The notes under the pieces are model-generated. The model was not told the origin of the DNA. It did no database searches and was given only the letters and a program-made list of their open reading frames with translations. A stretch of 64,000 nt of DNA from Cyprinodon diabolis (taxonomy: Eukaryota > Chordata > Actinopteri > Cyprinodontiformes > Cyprinodontidae), in NCBI GenBank assembly GCA_030533445.1, contig CM060073.1:42668428-42732427 (forward strand), in the 5' to 3' direction. How positions within the stretch are numbered: position 1 is the stretch's first letter; each line of letters opens with the position of its first letter. The position numbers and the translations under genes were made by a program. Below, in pieces: positions 35,201 to 50,200 of the stretch.

Positions 35201-38200
35201 AACTCCCTACTTTGTCCTTTTCTTCCCCTCTTGTGCTGCCACGAATGACCAGGACAACATTTAGCTGCTATAACATCCTGGGACCCCTCATCCACCACTC
35301 TCTCTGCTCACATTCCATTAGTAACCCCTTTTGGTGGGTAGCCTGTCGGGTTAACTTAGAGCTGCAGAGCGTCTAGCTAGCTGTATGTGTTGTCTCACCC
35401 AGCCTACGTGTTCATCTTCTCACAAAGCACTAGTGTGCTCTCCAAGCTGCACAGTAACCACCATGCTTTCTATTGCGTAGAACTGCTGTTGTCCATGTGC
35501 TCACATGGTGCCTGCTTCGCCTTCCACAGAGCTTTTATCATTATAAAGTTAATTTTTTATATTTTTCACTGACCTTGTCCCACTTCTCTTCTTTTTTCTT
35601 TTTGCTCTGTCATTCATCAGATTTTGGCTATTCATTACCAGGTAGAGACAAAAAATAATGCTCCCACTTCTGTTCTGTAGGATAGAATTACATTTAGTTG
35701 TTTGAAAAAAGAAAATAGAGTTAGCTATTTAGTGATCAGAGTCAGCCACTTTTCTTTCTGGATCAGGCCTTATAATTCATCAAAACTACAAGTTTCTCTA
35801 AATTTTCATGAACTTAAGGCACAATACATACACTAAGGTTCACTTTTTTTAGATAAAGATAAATACACCATTAAACTTCTGCTGTAATAGACTTGCAACT
35901 TTATAATCTAAGTCATCCTACGTTCCCTATCAAATAACATGCAGTATTTTTTTGTGCTGTTTTATTTCATATTCCTAAAGAAATAGCAAGTCAATCTCCA
36001 ATAGAGGCAAAATCTCATCCATGCATCTCCGATTTTTATGTTTAGTGTAAAATAAGTTAATTTACAAAACCTACACTCATTGTAAATAGTGTAGAAAGAT
36101 TAGACTTTAACATTATTGTTTCATTTATCAGATTTAAGGTAATGATAGAGAGGCCTCCATAATAAACGAGAATGCTGGCTAATGTTTATAAAAAGTCTTG
36201 AAGTCAATTTTTCATGACTAAAATATAACAATGAATGTTTTTGATTAATATATGCTTTAGTTTGACCAAAGTTATTTAGAGGTGAAAAAATGCAGGCATG
36301 GTGGAGAAAAAATTTCTTTGACAAAAGTATCACTACTAAGAATCCCTATAAAATAAACCTTACTGAAGCGTTATGTTTACAGATGCATGGATATTAACAT
36401 CTAGGCTGATATCTTGTATCGATATTGCCATTGTAGCTGATAACTGATATTTGCTGATATCCTTCCCTACACTCTGGAAACCATGAAACACCAACCGCAG
36501 TGCTGACATTGCTTCTCTGCTTCAGTTAAACCCCAATTAACCTGAGCTGCAAATACCACAATAACAAATAAAATAAAAAAACCCACATACACAATAAATA
36601 ATATCTGTTAATAATATCGGCCCAGTTTTACTTATCTGGCCAATACTGAGGACTTTAAAAATGACCAACAGTGGATATAGTGATAAATAAAAGCCGTTAT
36701 ATCCTGCATTGTGCTAATTGTGCTTCTTTAATATTCACAGTAGTTCTTGAAAATTTGAATTGGTAATTCTCTCCTAGGGAGATGTATATAATGTCACATC
36801 AGATTGCGTTTTGTTAGTGTTATAGCAGATGTTTGTGGATCTTTCTAAGTCAGGATGTTACTACTAACTTCAGTGTGGTTGTCTGCAGTCGGAGCACAAA
36901 TAAAATGTTAATCATCACTAAATCTAAGGTAACTGATGCTGGAAGAGGATTCCTGTTGATCTTGCCCCCAAGAACAGTTAAAAGAACATCATTGAGATAA
37001 AGAAAACCTGGTGGCATTGGATAAAAAATATTTTCAGTTTAGCTTTATTAGTTTCTTAATTAATTAAGCATAATACATTTTTTTCTGTATATTTCACGTA
37101 CTAACAAGAAGCTGCTGATGACTTGTTTCTTGGAAAACAAATTTGAATTCCTGGAGTTTTATTAACTTTAGTACAATTTAGGAATAACTTGCACTGGAAC
37201 ACAGTGAGGCATAAAAACAGATTTGTGAGCTTTTCCTTTATATCCTGGGAGCACATAACAAGCAAAGCATGAGCTTTTGTTCACATCTGCATTAAAGCAG
37301 CCAAGCAAATGACCTGCTTCTTTGACGCAATACACGCTAGGCATGGGGCGGTGGGTCACTCTCCTGGTATGTTAACCTTCAATAAAAATGATCAGTTTCA
37401 TGGTGTCATATAATTATGGACAGAAACTTGTGCCATCAGATGCCAGACTAAATCTATATATGCAAAATTTGAAAATTAAATGCATTGATTTAAAGTTCAC
37501 TGAATTTATACTGTATTAAATCATTTGAAAAGGAGCCAATTTTCTTTCAAATGTGTTTTAATGCATTGAAAATTCAGTTTGACCAATTTCACTTTCAGTT
37601 TTAAATTCTAATTTTTTTTATTTTTTTTTATCCACAAATACTGTTTCTTGTGAAAAACCAGAGTAATCAGACACAAACTGATTTTGTGCATTTAATGAAG
37701 ATATGCAGCTGTCAAGTGACAAGAAGCTAATTGCTCAGGTTTGTATTAAAGTGTCAGGTAAACAAATAATTTGCTAAATGTTACAGCTATGCTACTTGTT
37801 GCTGTCAGCTTAAGGTTTTAAGTTTCCATACTGCAGGAGCCAATGTAAAACTCACGCGCCATGCTAAAGTAGGAACCATTTAATATATATCACCGGATAA
37901 GATAATCCGTATCAGTCTGTGTAGACGGAGACATGCAGGGAAATTTGTTTATTTGACGCTTCTTATTTAGATAATACATTTAATACAAACGTGGGAGTTT
38001 TGCTGCAAGGCATATGATGTGATAGAGTAGAATAGAATAGAAAATTACTTTACTATTATATCCACACAGTGGGGAAATTGTGGTGTTACTGCAGCAGCAA
38101 ACGATAATAGCAAAAGTGGTCATACAAATTTTGGACCCTAAAAGTGTATAAAGAGAACACAATAAGTGACAGAATTATGAAAATATGTGGAAAAAATAGC

Positions 38201-41200
38201 AACACCAGAGATGTGCAACAATAACAGCAGTATTTTATTTAACCAACTAGGACAGAAACTGTGCAAAAATCAGCATGAATATAACAACTTACTGAGGTTG
38301 TTGGGAACAGTGAAGGTTACAGAGTATTACAGCTGCTGGGAGGAAGGATCTGTGATAAAGCTTCCTGGTGCATTTAGGGTCACAAAGCTGGCCTTTCTGA
38401 TCAGCTTATGCAGCCGCTTTCCCTCAGCTACAGATAAGCCACTGCTCTGATAGACATCTTTATAGAAGATGGCTGATGCCACAACAGATGTGATGTGAAT
38501 CTGTGTTGAATTAGTATAGTTTTAGTTTATAGTTTTTCCTAGTTATGTGGCACAAAATAAAATCTGTATTTTAGAATTTAGGTTATATTCTACAAATGAA
38601 AGTGAAAATAGTCAAACTCCATCTTTAATCAGACATAATACATTTTCCAAGACAATTAGTTTGGGTTTCAAATGATCAGATATATTTTTTGTTCAGTTTT
38701 AGGTGATTAAATACTGTTTCAATTTAGTGGATTTGTTAATTGATCAAATACATTTAGTTTTGAATTTTGCATATTTAGATTTACTCTGGGCAATTTAAAT
38801 CTTCTTTCTGATGGCACTTATGTTTTCAACAATATATAAAATCTTAAATCTTAATATATAGATGCTTCAAACTCAATGCTGCACAGTTATTACTGTACAG
38901 TTATGTTACATTTGACATATTTTCTTGTTTTAGTTTTTAGTTAGAAATCTACAAAGCAGTTTGAACTAGAGATTTCTATTGACATTTTATTGTTAGATCA
39001 AATGTTCTGTTTTCAGCTCTATTGTTAACAAGCTGAGATTTGCTTGCTGATTAGTTGAGCTGTCTGCTTTGGTAGCCAGTCTGCTGTGGGCTTTTAATAA
39101 GGATGCAGGTCATGACTTGCCAGGTGTTGCTTTGGCATAAACATAAATCCATTAAGACCGATGGGTCGGGCTCTTTAGTTTACAAACCATGACTACCTGT
39201 GGCTTAAAATATTTGGAAGCTGACAGGCAGTGTGCAGCAGCTGCTGTGCCATTGGCAGCAGTGCATTTCACCTTACTTCGGTTGGAGAAAACTTGTTACC
39301 CCAGAATTTTTCTAGACTTGTGATTGGTCAAAGCATTTGACACCCTTACTTTTTGAAATCTTAGTTTAGCTTTATACCGTTAACCGAACCATGCCTAACC
39401 GTGTTCAGTTACTTATTATTTTTATTACTAACTTATTTAATAAAAGTGAAAATCATATCCATTTATAGAAATACCATTACTACCAGAGCATAGTTTGCTT
39501 CTTCTAATTTTCTAACCTTTTAGTTTGATATTTCTGAAATAAAGAAATCAAGGTTCTTTCCTTTGCCAACTTTACCCAGCAGCTGCTCGCAGCCGTAGCC
39601 GTACCAACATCGCCCAGGAGGGGGAGGCAGAGGCCAGCTCCCAGGAGTCCCTGCAAGAGCTGATGCCAGAGGAGGTGCTAGTAATTTCACTCGGAACTGG
39701 TCCTCAAACTGTCCCTGGGATGATGTCAGAGAATGAGGTAATGGGACTTGAATTAATGCACTCATTTGCAGAGGAGATGATGATGTGATAAATTCAGCCC
39801 AATATTATTTCCTGTCACTAAAGGGGAGTGAGACCTCTTCCAGTCTCCACTAGTCTTTCTACATTCCTCCGTATGTGTCTGGCAATGTTATACGCTATGA
39901 AAACAAGGCAGCAGAAAGGGAAAAGAAAAGCTATGTCTTGTGGAAAACTAATTTTGTCCTTTAAATGAAATTTGAAGAGTGTTGAATTGAGTAACCCCCC
40001 CCCCCCTAATCAGAATGACTCATGCCTAGGCAAGAGCTCAGTGCTGGTTTCTATAAGCTGTCTGTTTATCTCTCTACTGCTCTGCAGGTTTTGAACTTGC
40101 AGATGGCTGATGGGCCCCAGGGGGACGGCCTTGCTGATGATACCAAGCTGCACGGCAAACCAGACAAAACCCTTCGCTTCTCACTGTGCAGCGACAACTT
40201 GGAGGGAATCTCAGAGGGTCAGTCTGCAGCCTGATGGCAAACAGTTAAAGCATGTCTACTTAGCAACTTTGTATAGTAACTAAAAATATTTAAGTATCAA
40301 TAAAAAAAATAAAAAAAATGATAAAGCAGCATCCAGTTTGGTAAAAAATAAGGTCTGTGTATTATCCTCCTGCGGACTCACTGATATTTATTCATTCGTT
40401 TAAATCTAAGGACCATCCAATCGCTCCAATTCTGTTTCCTCTCTGGACCTGGAGGGAGAGTCTGTCTCTGAGTCGGGAGCTGGACCATCAGGGAGCAACG
40501 GGGTAGAAGCACTGCAGCTGTTGGAACACGAACAGGGTATTGACCCGTATCTCTGAATGTCGTTTATTGTTTATATAATACATGTATCTTTATATTCAGG
40601 ATACAGATACCCTAAACAAAGAAGATAAAATAAGATGTCTCAGTCTGGTTCACTGACGGTTTGTCTCCTTCAGCTACCACACAGGACAACCTGGATGACA
40701 AACTGCGCAAGTTTGAGCTCAGAGATATGATGGGTCTGACGGATGATCGGGACATCTCTGAGACGGTCAGTGAGACCTGGAGCACCGACGTCCTTGGAAG
40801 CGACTTTGACCCAAATACAGATGAAGATCGACTGCAGGAAATAGCAGGTGCAGAAGCTTTTTTGTGTTTCTCATTTAGACTTGCACTCTTTGGTGGGGAA
40901 AAAAGGTAATTAATGAATATCCACAAGTCATTTGTTTGCAGAACAGACCATCTTTGTTTAAGGACATGAGAGAAATGTCATCACCTTGTGGCATTTGGGT
41001 GAAATAGCATCCAAGAGTACTTTTTTATGCACCATAGCCCCTTGCAAAAACAGGTAGAAGATAAATATATTAATTTCATAAAAAAAGAGTAACCTTGGAT
41101 TTTATTGATCTTTATTAGCTATCTATTTCAAGTATTTGACTTCTATCAAGTGGGATGATGGCGGCAAATTTACAGAATCTTGTCTACACAGCATGATATA

Positions 41201-44200
41201 CCAAATCAGTACTTTGTACGGACTCTGGCTGAATTACTGTATCAGTGCAGAGCATCAAAGCAGCCTGGAGCCCTGATGGGGTCTAAAGCAATCCCACATT
41301 GCTTTAATAATGGCCTTTAGCTCATCTACATTGTTGCCACTTAACAGACCTGAGCTTCTTGGCTGATTAGTTATACCAAGATCATAACACCAGGTATTGT
41401 TGACATGTTCCCAATAAAAACAGCTGGAAATATCTTAAAAGACTGGCAATCTAAGCTTCTCTGGAACTCTGGACTTTTTAAAACTACAATCGCCGTAGAC
41501 TCTGCATCAAACTGACGACACCAAACCAAAACACTGCATAATTGCACCATATATATATTTCATGCTCTGAACTTCTATATCAATGCATTTTTTTTGCACC
41601 AATGGAAATGTCAGAGCTGTAATAAATTAAATTTCATATTATATACACTCTGTGTATACAATTGACAATAATAGTTGTCTAAGACATATATTTATTTCCA
41701 TCTGTAATCTTCTAAATTATGTTGACTATTATTTATTTGACATAAATTCATAACTATGAACAAATAAACATAAATAGTTAGTTCTGTTATAATCTATTTA
41801 AAATGAAAATAAGAAACCATTTAATGGCCAAGTCTGTATGGAAAAATGAAGAATTTGCCTTAATTTTCAATAGTATTCAAATTTTAGATGCGTGAAAGCT
41901 TTTTGTTCCTATATTTTATGTGCCTTTGTCCTTTACAACAATGATCCTCAGTTCATTTCAAAGCATTCAATGGATTTAACTTTCTTTAAACAAGTTACTT
42001 CTTAAGGAAAATAACCTAATATATTTTAAAATTAAGATGTATCGATGTAAAGTTTGTTTTTAGATTTCTTTTTATGCAAACTTATTTACCCCTCTGACCT
42101 CAATATTAAATCTATTCAATGATTGTCACTTGTAGAGTATTTCCTGAGTGTCGTGTTTTTAATTCATTCTTTTAGGCCAAAATGTGACAAACTAATATTT
42201 TAAATGAGCTTAAAAGAAGTTTATTCACAGTACAGTGAGCAGGAAGGCTCTTTGAGCCTGTGTGAGACGGGCGGAGACCCTCACTGTATCTTTCCTCAGC
42301 TTGTTTCTCTCCCCCTCTCCTCGCTGACATTCACTCAGTCCCCACAGTCTTATTGACCTTGGTTCCTTCTCATTTGCATCCACCATTTTTCATTCTTCGG
42401 AATATGGCGTTGGGGGACTTTTCCATCATTAAGTGAATTTACAGCGATTTCCTTATGTGTTTTCTCCAAGGGATTGGGTTATGAGATGCACATTAAATAT
42501 CCATTAATACCTCATTATCCCTCTGATAAGATTACCATGATAATGAGGCAGAAATTCTAATTGTTTCACTTCTTGTTGTGCCACTCATTTAATCATCCAC
42601 CTGAAAGACAAGTACTCTGCACCCTACCTTGAAGACTGTAAACATGGACAGCGGGTTGGAGCGCTCCCACCGTCAGGGAGAGGCCTGCCGCTGCCAAAAG
42701 CAGCACACACTGTTGCCTGGGTGCTGGCATGTTGATGTGCCCACAGTGTGTATGCGTGGTCTATGATGGGGAAGCTTCTCTAACCAGGGAGCCCACCTAC
42801 CACACGTTGACTTCTTGGTTACAAGCTGTGGACACTGACTTCCACTCACACCTGCCCTGCTCCCCCCCTCCCTCTTTTGCATTTTTCCGCCTTGTTAAGT
42901 CATGGCTCACAGAATGAAGGTAGAGGGACTTTCTAGGAGGACAAATGAAGCAGTAATTTGGTTGTGAATTATGCTGCACTTAATCAGCAGCTCCAAGTCG
43001 TGGCCCCAGAGGCCATCTTGGGAGGAGATGTTCCTATTAACCCCTGACCCTTGGCACAGTGGTGCATCCAGTGGTGTCCCAGTATGGAATGCACATGACC
43101 TTTTAGTGTGTTTGTGTGTGTATCTCGTGTTTTATGAATTTGGTTGGAACAATTATGCTGTTGAGTTTAAAAGTATCTCTTTAAGTGATAGCAGGATAGC
43201 TAAAATCTGGATTCCCCGCTTGAAACCTGGAACTGTTTACCATATGCAAAGAAATTTTTGGGGCCAAAGTAAAGTAAAGACCCTTTGTCTCACAGTTACA
43301 TCATAGTCTTTCTGCCTCCAGCTAAGCCCCGCCCACAAAAATGCAACATAACTTTTGAGAAGGGTCTATAAAAAGCCTTAAGAACAGAATTGGTACCTCC
43401 TTGCCAGTCCTTTAAAACAGATATGACTCACACACCTCCTACCTCACATGTCAGTGTTTTCAGGTTATTGTTGTCTCTTAATCTTTATTTGCTAAATTGT
43501 CACTCTCACTCATGGAGATGTAAATACAAACTGACAAAGAAACCAGTTCTCATTAGCAACAGGCTGGACAAGGAGCCATAGTTAATGTCCCCAATGAGAG
43601 GGCAAAAAGAGGTAAAAAAAAAAAGTATATCGGATAATCCTTGCTGATGGTCCGCTTTGCCAGGAAACTGAAGAGGTTCTTTCATCTAATAAATGATCTA
43701 AAACTGGAAAAAAACAGGGATTCTGCCATTAGAAATAGTCAAAGACCCCTCTTTCCAGCTCTTGAATCTTAGAAACAGTCGAGAGTCACCATTCTAATAA
43801 TTATTTCATCAACATGGATTCCTTTCCTCCTTGTATACATGTATTAACCTGTTAATTATGGCCCCGTCCACACGAAGTCAAACCCTGGCCAAAATTCACA
43901 AATTTTTCACCAAACTAAGTTTCAAAGCTTTTTTCAGTGCTAACTGCCCTCTTAACATCTGTATATGCCTTTAACAATTTACATGTTTGCACTTATTGCT
44001 CTAAGTTTAAATTTGTCTGTATTATCAAGCCACTGCTGCAGCTTTTTGCTATCTCAGCCTTTTCTCTGACATTAGAGCTGCTCCATGCTGTTTAAGGACG
44101 TTAACCGTTTGTCTCGTGCTCTCAGGGGCAGCAGCGGAGAACATGCTCGGCAGCCTGCTGTGCCTTCCTGGCTCCAGTTCAGTTCTCTTGGACCCCTACG

Positions 44201-47200
44201 GCTCCACCATCTCAGAGACCACAAGCGAAGCCTGGAGTGTGGAGGTCCTTCCCAGTGACTCAGGTGGGGAAAGGAAGGTCGACTCTCCCTCTGCCGAAAT
44301 GTTTGGAAGTGGTTTTAGTGTCGTTTGTTGTGCTTCGAGTACATGACAGCCTCAGATGTGCATTTGAACATGCGTGTCTGCATGCATATTGATGCTTTAG
44401 AGCAGTGGGGGTGGTGAGGAGGAACACCAGGTGTGGTTTCCACTACATTCCACACCAGCAACGTATGTGTGCATCTGTCATCATATTTCTGTGCACTTGC
44501 TTGTCTTTCAGGGCAGATCTGCTTGTGCCAGTAAAAGGCAGCTAAGGGTTTCCTTAGAGGGACCACCAGGTGTGTTTGCACCTGTGACAGCAGCGGGGAG
44601 GGAAGCACAAGGACAGCAGCTGTCCTCAGTTTACAGTCAGCCTATAGGCTGTCAGTTCTTTAAGTGGACAGACCTGCCAAGCTGCTGCTTTGAGACCACT
44701 TTGTGAATTTTCTTTCTTTAATATCAGCACTCAACACAGTTTCCTTGCATCCTTGTAAACCATACATCTGTTCTTATCTTTTACCAATTAGAGTTGTAAT
44801 GCCCATCTTCTAAGTTTAAGTACAAATACTTTCTGAAAGTCTTTAGATTTATTAACAGTCTTTAGTGTTTCATTGAAAAGCTTAGGCCTGTGTTAATTAA
44901 AGCACTACACTATTTCAATATGTGCACTGAAACAAAAATGACATGCATGAGTGTCTTGATTGCTTTTTTTGTTCCATTTGCTGCCCCTGTTCTGCTCAAT
45001 AATGGTGTGAAATCGTGCTCCGTTCGAGCGCAGTGCTTGTTTCATGGCTAGGCAGCAGAAAACTACACTCTAAAGAGCACTTCAGCAACGTATTATTACT
45101 AACGAGCATGCAAACGAGCAGCGCTGCTAGAATAAAGCCTCTGGCTTGGACCCAACAGCACTGCAGGGTAGACAAGGCACTGAATGCACTGACTTGATTG
45201 TTTAGATTGGTACTTATAAGGCTAATAGTGATGTAGGCTTTGTTGTGTTATTTTATGTGTGTTTTTATGCTACTCTTGAAGTCATAACAAAGAAGTAGAT
45301 TTTATAAATGCTCATGTGTGAGTATAGTGGGGGCTGGAGCGTTCATGGGGTCGATCGGCTAATTGTTACTGTCAAAGTAATGCATGAAGCTCTTTATTTC
45401 TGTATTTTAGTTGCTTGTCGTTGTTAGCTTGACATATGGGTTATGTTGAAAGAATTTAGTTACTTTTAAAGCTTTTTTGTCTTTAGTGCAAACAAGGGAA
45501 AATATATGAGCCTTTTTGTAGCCAACTGATTGGCAGTGCTCAGGAGCTGAGGGAAAAGTATTTAAAAAAAAAAAAAGAAGTTTCTATGAAGTGTTTTTTC
45601 TTTTATTTTTTGCAGAAGCTCAAGACCTGAAGCAGGAGGAACGCCTGCAGGAACTGGAGAGCTGCTCTGGGGTCGGCAGCGCCTCAGATGACACAGAGGT
45701 CAGAGAAGTCAGCTCGAGACCCAGTACACCAGGCCTCAGTGTTGTCTCAGGTAAAAATCTGGAGGAAACAAATGCAAAACAAAAGGTTGCTTCTCCTTTT
45801 GCCCATGCTTTTTTTTTTGTACTTTAGATAGCCATTAATCGAACTTTCTTGTGTTAGTGTAGAGAAAAAAAAACAGCCACTCTGTCTCCGTTTCTTTGTG
45901 TTTCGAACGGTTATGTAGCCGGGAGGGTAGTTAACCTGTGTAGTTGCATCAGTGTAAATTTTTCCAAATGACACAAAGGTTAATGCCGGTTGCCTTGTCG
46001 GTGGGCTCAGGTGGACATGCAGTTTGGAGGTACATGAAGCAGTATTCTAGATTAAGAAGCCAGCGGTGACATTCCTGGCTCAGCTCACGGGAGGAAAGTC
46101 CCACAGGATCCCGCCGATGGATAGCCCACTTCTGATGATCATTCTTATCCGTGTCTTTCCCTTAACCCATGGGAGCTTACGCTACCAATTTAAAGTTCCC
46201 ACTGGGTTCCCACCTGAGAGAGAAACAATACAGCAAAGTCTAAAAGAGAAAAAATATCCTCTTTTGTTTTTAAAACCACTGCACATGCAGTTTTCATTTG
46301 ACTACTGCCAAGTTTAAACATCTATCTGCAGAGGTGATATTGAGTTTGCTTTTGTCCTCACCGTGTGCTACAGGTATCAGTGCGACCTCAGAAGACATCC
46401 CAAACAAGATCGAGGACCTGCGGTCCGAGTGCAGCTCAGATTTCGGCGGGAAGGACTCTGTGACCAGTCCTGATGGCGAGGAGTCAGGTCATGGTAGGAC
46501 AACTTTACTTCTCACCTGTCTCTGTGAAATGTGTGGTCAAATCCACATTAGGCAGATCTTTTTAACTACAACACTATTAAATTACTTCTCTCCGTTCTGT
46601 GTTTGTTTATACAGAACTTATACTTGCATTTCAATACATTTATAATTGTTTTTTTTCAAAGTGGAAAGACTCATAGTGATTAGCGATCCAATAAGAATTT
46701 GATAAAAAAAAAATGCCTGCTGAACAACCCCTAAATCCAACTGGATTTTTATTCTGCGCATTAATGGGTCAATTTAACAGCAACACCGAAGTTGTCACTA
46801 AAAATTGCCAACCTGTAGGATGAGATAGATGTTTAAAACACAAAAAGAAGCACAAACCCGGCTTTCATTTTCTGTGGGAGTTAATCTGCTGTTCTTTCAG
46901 GCTGCTGTTTCAATAGAGAATAAAACTTTTAGCTAAACCTTTAACAACAGTTGTTCAACCTGCTGCTTTTTGGAAAGTCTGTGGGACATAAACACAGGCT
47001 GTTATTAGATTTTGTCATGTTATAATGGTTGCTAATGTAGAAGGCCAATGCCAGGTCTTGGTTGGGAATTTAAATAATCTATTTAGGATTACTTGTCAAT
47101 TGATGGTTTATTAGATTAAAGTACATCCATCTGATTATTTGATACAGTCAACTAAGAAGGAATTTTTTATGTTGTAATATTCCTGTCAGATCGAAAAATC

Positions 47201-50200
47201 CTCTTTTAATAGTTTTAAATCTCTGTACACTAGAAATCATAATCGTTTCACAGATTTATCTTTTTTTTATGAAGGTATTTTTATGTTTTATCTTTAAAAT
47301 AGGTCTAGTTTATTAATGTATAAGAAGACATTTCATTGCTTATTTAGGCGGTATTTGATTTACTGACTGCTGGCCCAATAAATAGTTAAAGTATACATAT
47401 TTTTACTTTGTGTTTTATTTGGGTTTAGAAGAAGTTAGTGGGTTGATAGGATCGGATAACTTAAGTTTAATTTATTAATCGATAGCTTCCTTCATCTCTA
47501 ATAATTTGCTCTGATTTAAACGATTAGTAAAACCCAATGTGATAGCAGTTGATTTTTTTTCAGACATGGTGTTTTTTTCAGACTAGAAAAAGAAATGCCT
47601 TTAATCCTGGTATACATTTTTAGCACAATATACGGTATATATTAAATGCCTTTAATGTGGTATATATGGTTAGTCGAATTGCCTACAGATTTTATCAGCA
47701 TGGTCAGAAGTTTGACTGAGGAATCCCTCTGATTTCAACTTTTACACTTTCTCTTTTTTACCTATCTGAAAAATTCCAGTTGAATATTTTCTTCATTCTC
47801 TCATGCATCTATAGGAGCCCACCAGCTGACATCTCCGCCTTCACAGGCCGATTCGTTACTCGCCATGTTCGATCCGCTCTCCTCCGGTGAAGGTAACATG
47901 TTCCGTTGGAACTCGCATTGTAAAAAAGGGGGTGCCTAAAATCAAGAAGAAATGACTCAAATCACAGGGAAAAGCTACTCAAAGAAAGTGAAATCATCCA
48001 TCGGTGCAGAAAGATCATTTTACTTGACAAGATTTCTTGATTTTAGATTTTTAAATCTAGAAATAAAAATGTTGAAGACTAAAAATTAGAAAAAGCAAAA
48101 TGATGTGACCCTAAATATGTTTTTCTTATCTTGGTAAGAACCAAATAATTGGGAATGCAGAGCTAAATTTAATAATGCTGTATCTTAGACTTAGACAGAT
48201 TTTATTTGTCATTTTGTTTACACAAGTGTAAAAACAAAAAGAAATTTCATTTGGAAGCAACTCTTCCAACAATTTCATCTTTTTTTTAAAGTGCAGCCTT
48301 AAAAAATAGTAAAAATGACTGTAAATTTACAGTTCTTTTTTTTTCCCACCACCCTAAATTCATAGGTTTGGTTGTTGCTTTTCTAATTTTATTTATTTTG
48401 TGTGAGAGGAATGATGGTTTCTGTGTCTCTATGGCAAGGTGAGGGGATGACAGGTTGAGAGACCTCACCCCAGGCTGTTTGGCACTGTCCCCTCGTCCCA
48501 CTGTGCTTATGGCACAAGGCTGCCATTGGAAGCTTTTCAGGAGAGAGTCTACCCTTGGAACAGGTGGCCTACCTCCACCCAGGGCTCATCTCCCACCAAC
48601 ATCTCTCTTTAGCTCTCTCCCACACATAAGGAGTATTTTTTTCTGCTGATTAGGTTTTCAATTGTCTTTCAAAAACGTTATAAGTCTGTATTTTTGGGTG
48701 GGAAATATTATATATGTATTTATAAAGTTTTATAAACCTAATGTGCGTCTGCAGAAGTCTTAAGGAAGCTAGTTGATTACTTGGAAAATTGCTGTTTGTT
48801 ACATTTTTACGGATTTCCTAATTCCTTTCCTTATTGATTCAGGCTTTTCCACAGGGACAATAGTCAGACCCAAGGTGCACTACGCCAGGCCCACTCACCC
48901 TCCCCCAGATCCTCCCATCCCTGAAGCCAGTGCCATGGGGCCGGATGTGCGGCACTCCATTTGCACGGCCCAATACTTGGCCCAGTCTGAGCTGGAGCAG
49001 TCAAAGCAGCGCCATTCCTTCCCTGACAGACTGGTCCGCAGTCGCAGTTCTGACATCGTGTGCCCGGGTCGACGGCCCACGAGCGACCCCGGCCTCAACA
49101 GGCGGGTAGCGGTCGAAGAGCGTGACCCTCCCGGGGCTTTCGCCTCAGGACCCTCGTCATCGCCAAGCAAAGACTCCCTGAAAGGAGAGGTAAAAACTTC
49201 AGCGGTTGTGTTCTATCTAGTCAGAGATATAAGCTTCATTTTAAGGCTGATAACGCAGACGTGTTTTTTCTTGTTAAAAATCTTAACTTTTTTCTTCATT
49301 TATTTAACATTCTTAAAAGATAAATTACAGTTAAATTAAGTTGGTTATTTAGACGGTAACAGATGAACAGATTATAGAGGTAGATCTCCATAAAATATAA
49401 ATATCCTTAAAATGGTTTTTGACTCTGACTACAGTAAATATAAACAAATATCAATGGAGATATATTACAGTTGGAGTGAAACATTTTATGTCCTCTGATA
49501 TGAATTTGGTTCTTACAAAAAATGTAATCCAAAAATGTTTAAATTTTTTTTTTTTTTTAAGTAGCTGCCTTTGGGTAATCTTTATTATTAGGTTTGGACT
49601 CTTATCTTCCTCTTGTCAATAATCTCCAAAGGACAGGGCAGTTAGCTGGCCTATCAAGTAACACCCTGGTCATTGAAACAGTCTTTGGTACTTTTAGCAG
49701 TGGGAGCTTGGTCCAAGAAAATGAAATCAGAATCTCCATATTCAGCAGAAGGAAGCTCAAGATGCTAGATGCCCGAAAGCACAGTGGACCAACACGAACC
49801 GATCACATGGCACCACAGATCATCACTGAGTTGGGAATCTTTTTCTCCAAATGTAAATGTCATCTCTGGAGCACTGATGGACAGTCCAGTTCTTCTCATC
49901 AGCTCATAGAAGAAGCATCTGATGTTGTTTGATGTGGATGTTGTCTGATGAAGCTTGACTTGGGAATTGCAACATATATATCCCATGTAGAGTATTCGTC
50001 TGCATGTAGCGGTTCTTTATGCTCTGATTCTGACCTCCGCCCACACACCCTGTGAAGGTCTCTAACATTCTGCAAAGAATGTTTTTGATAATCCTGTCAA
50101 GGCTGTGGTCACCCTTTGGCTGATCCACCCTTTTTCCTTCCACTCAACTTACTATCAATATGATTGAATACAGCACTGCAGCTGTTTAAGCAATGACCTT

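Larger units (their letters stand above)
34754..39579 (+). other. Large gapvd1 intron with two predicted cassette exons
   Basis: Apart from the cassette exons at 35253-35333 and 35621-35641, this 4.8-kb intron holds a degraded GATATC-rich MITE at about 36380-36660 and a common teleost repeat at 38010-38445. The rest is AT-rich without recognisable features. Confidence 0.45.

Noticed and set aside
42971..43306. 111-codon plus-strand frame in an intron
   Set aside because: No splice-linked neighbours in a consistent frame and no recognisable domain.
44512..44560. Possible extra gapvd1 exon after TTTCAG
   Set aside because: In the incoming phase 1 it meets a TAA within about 25 bases.
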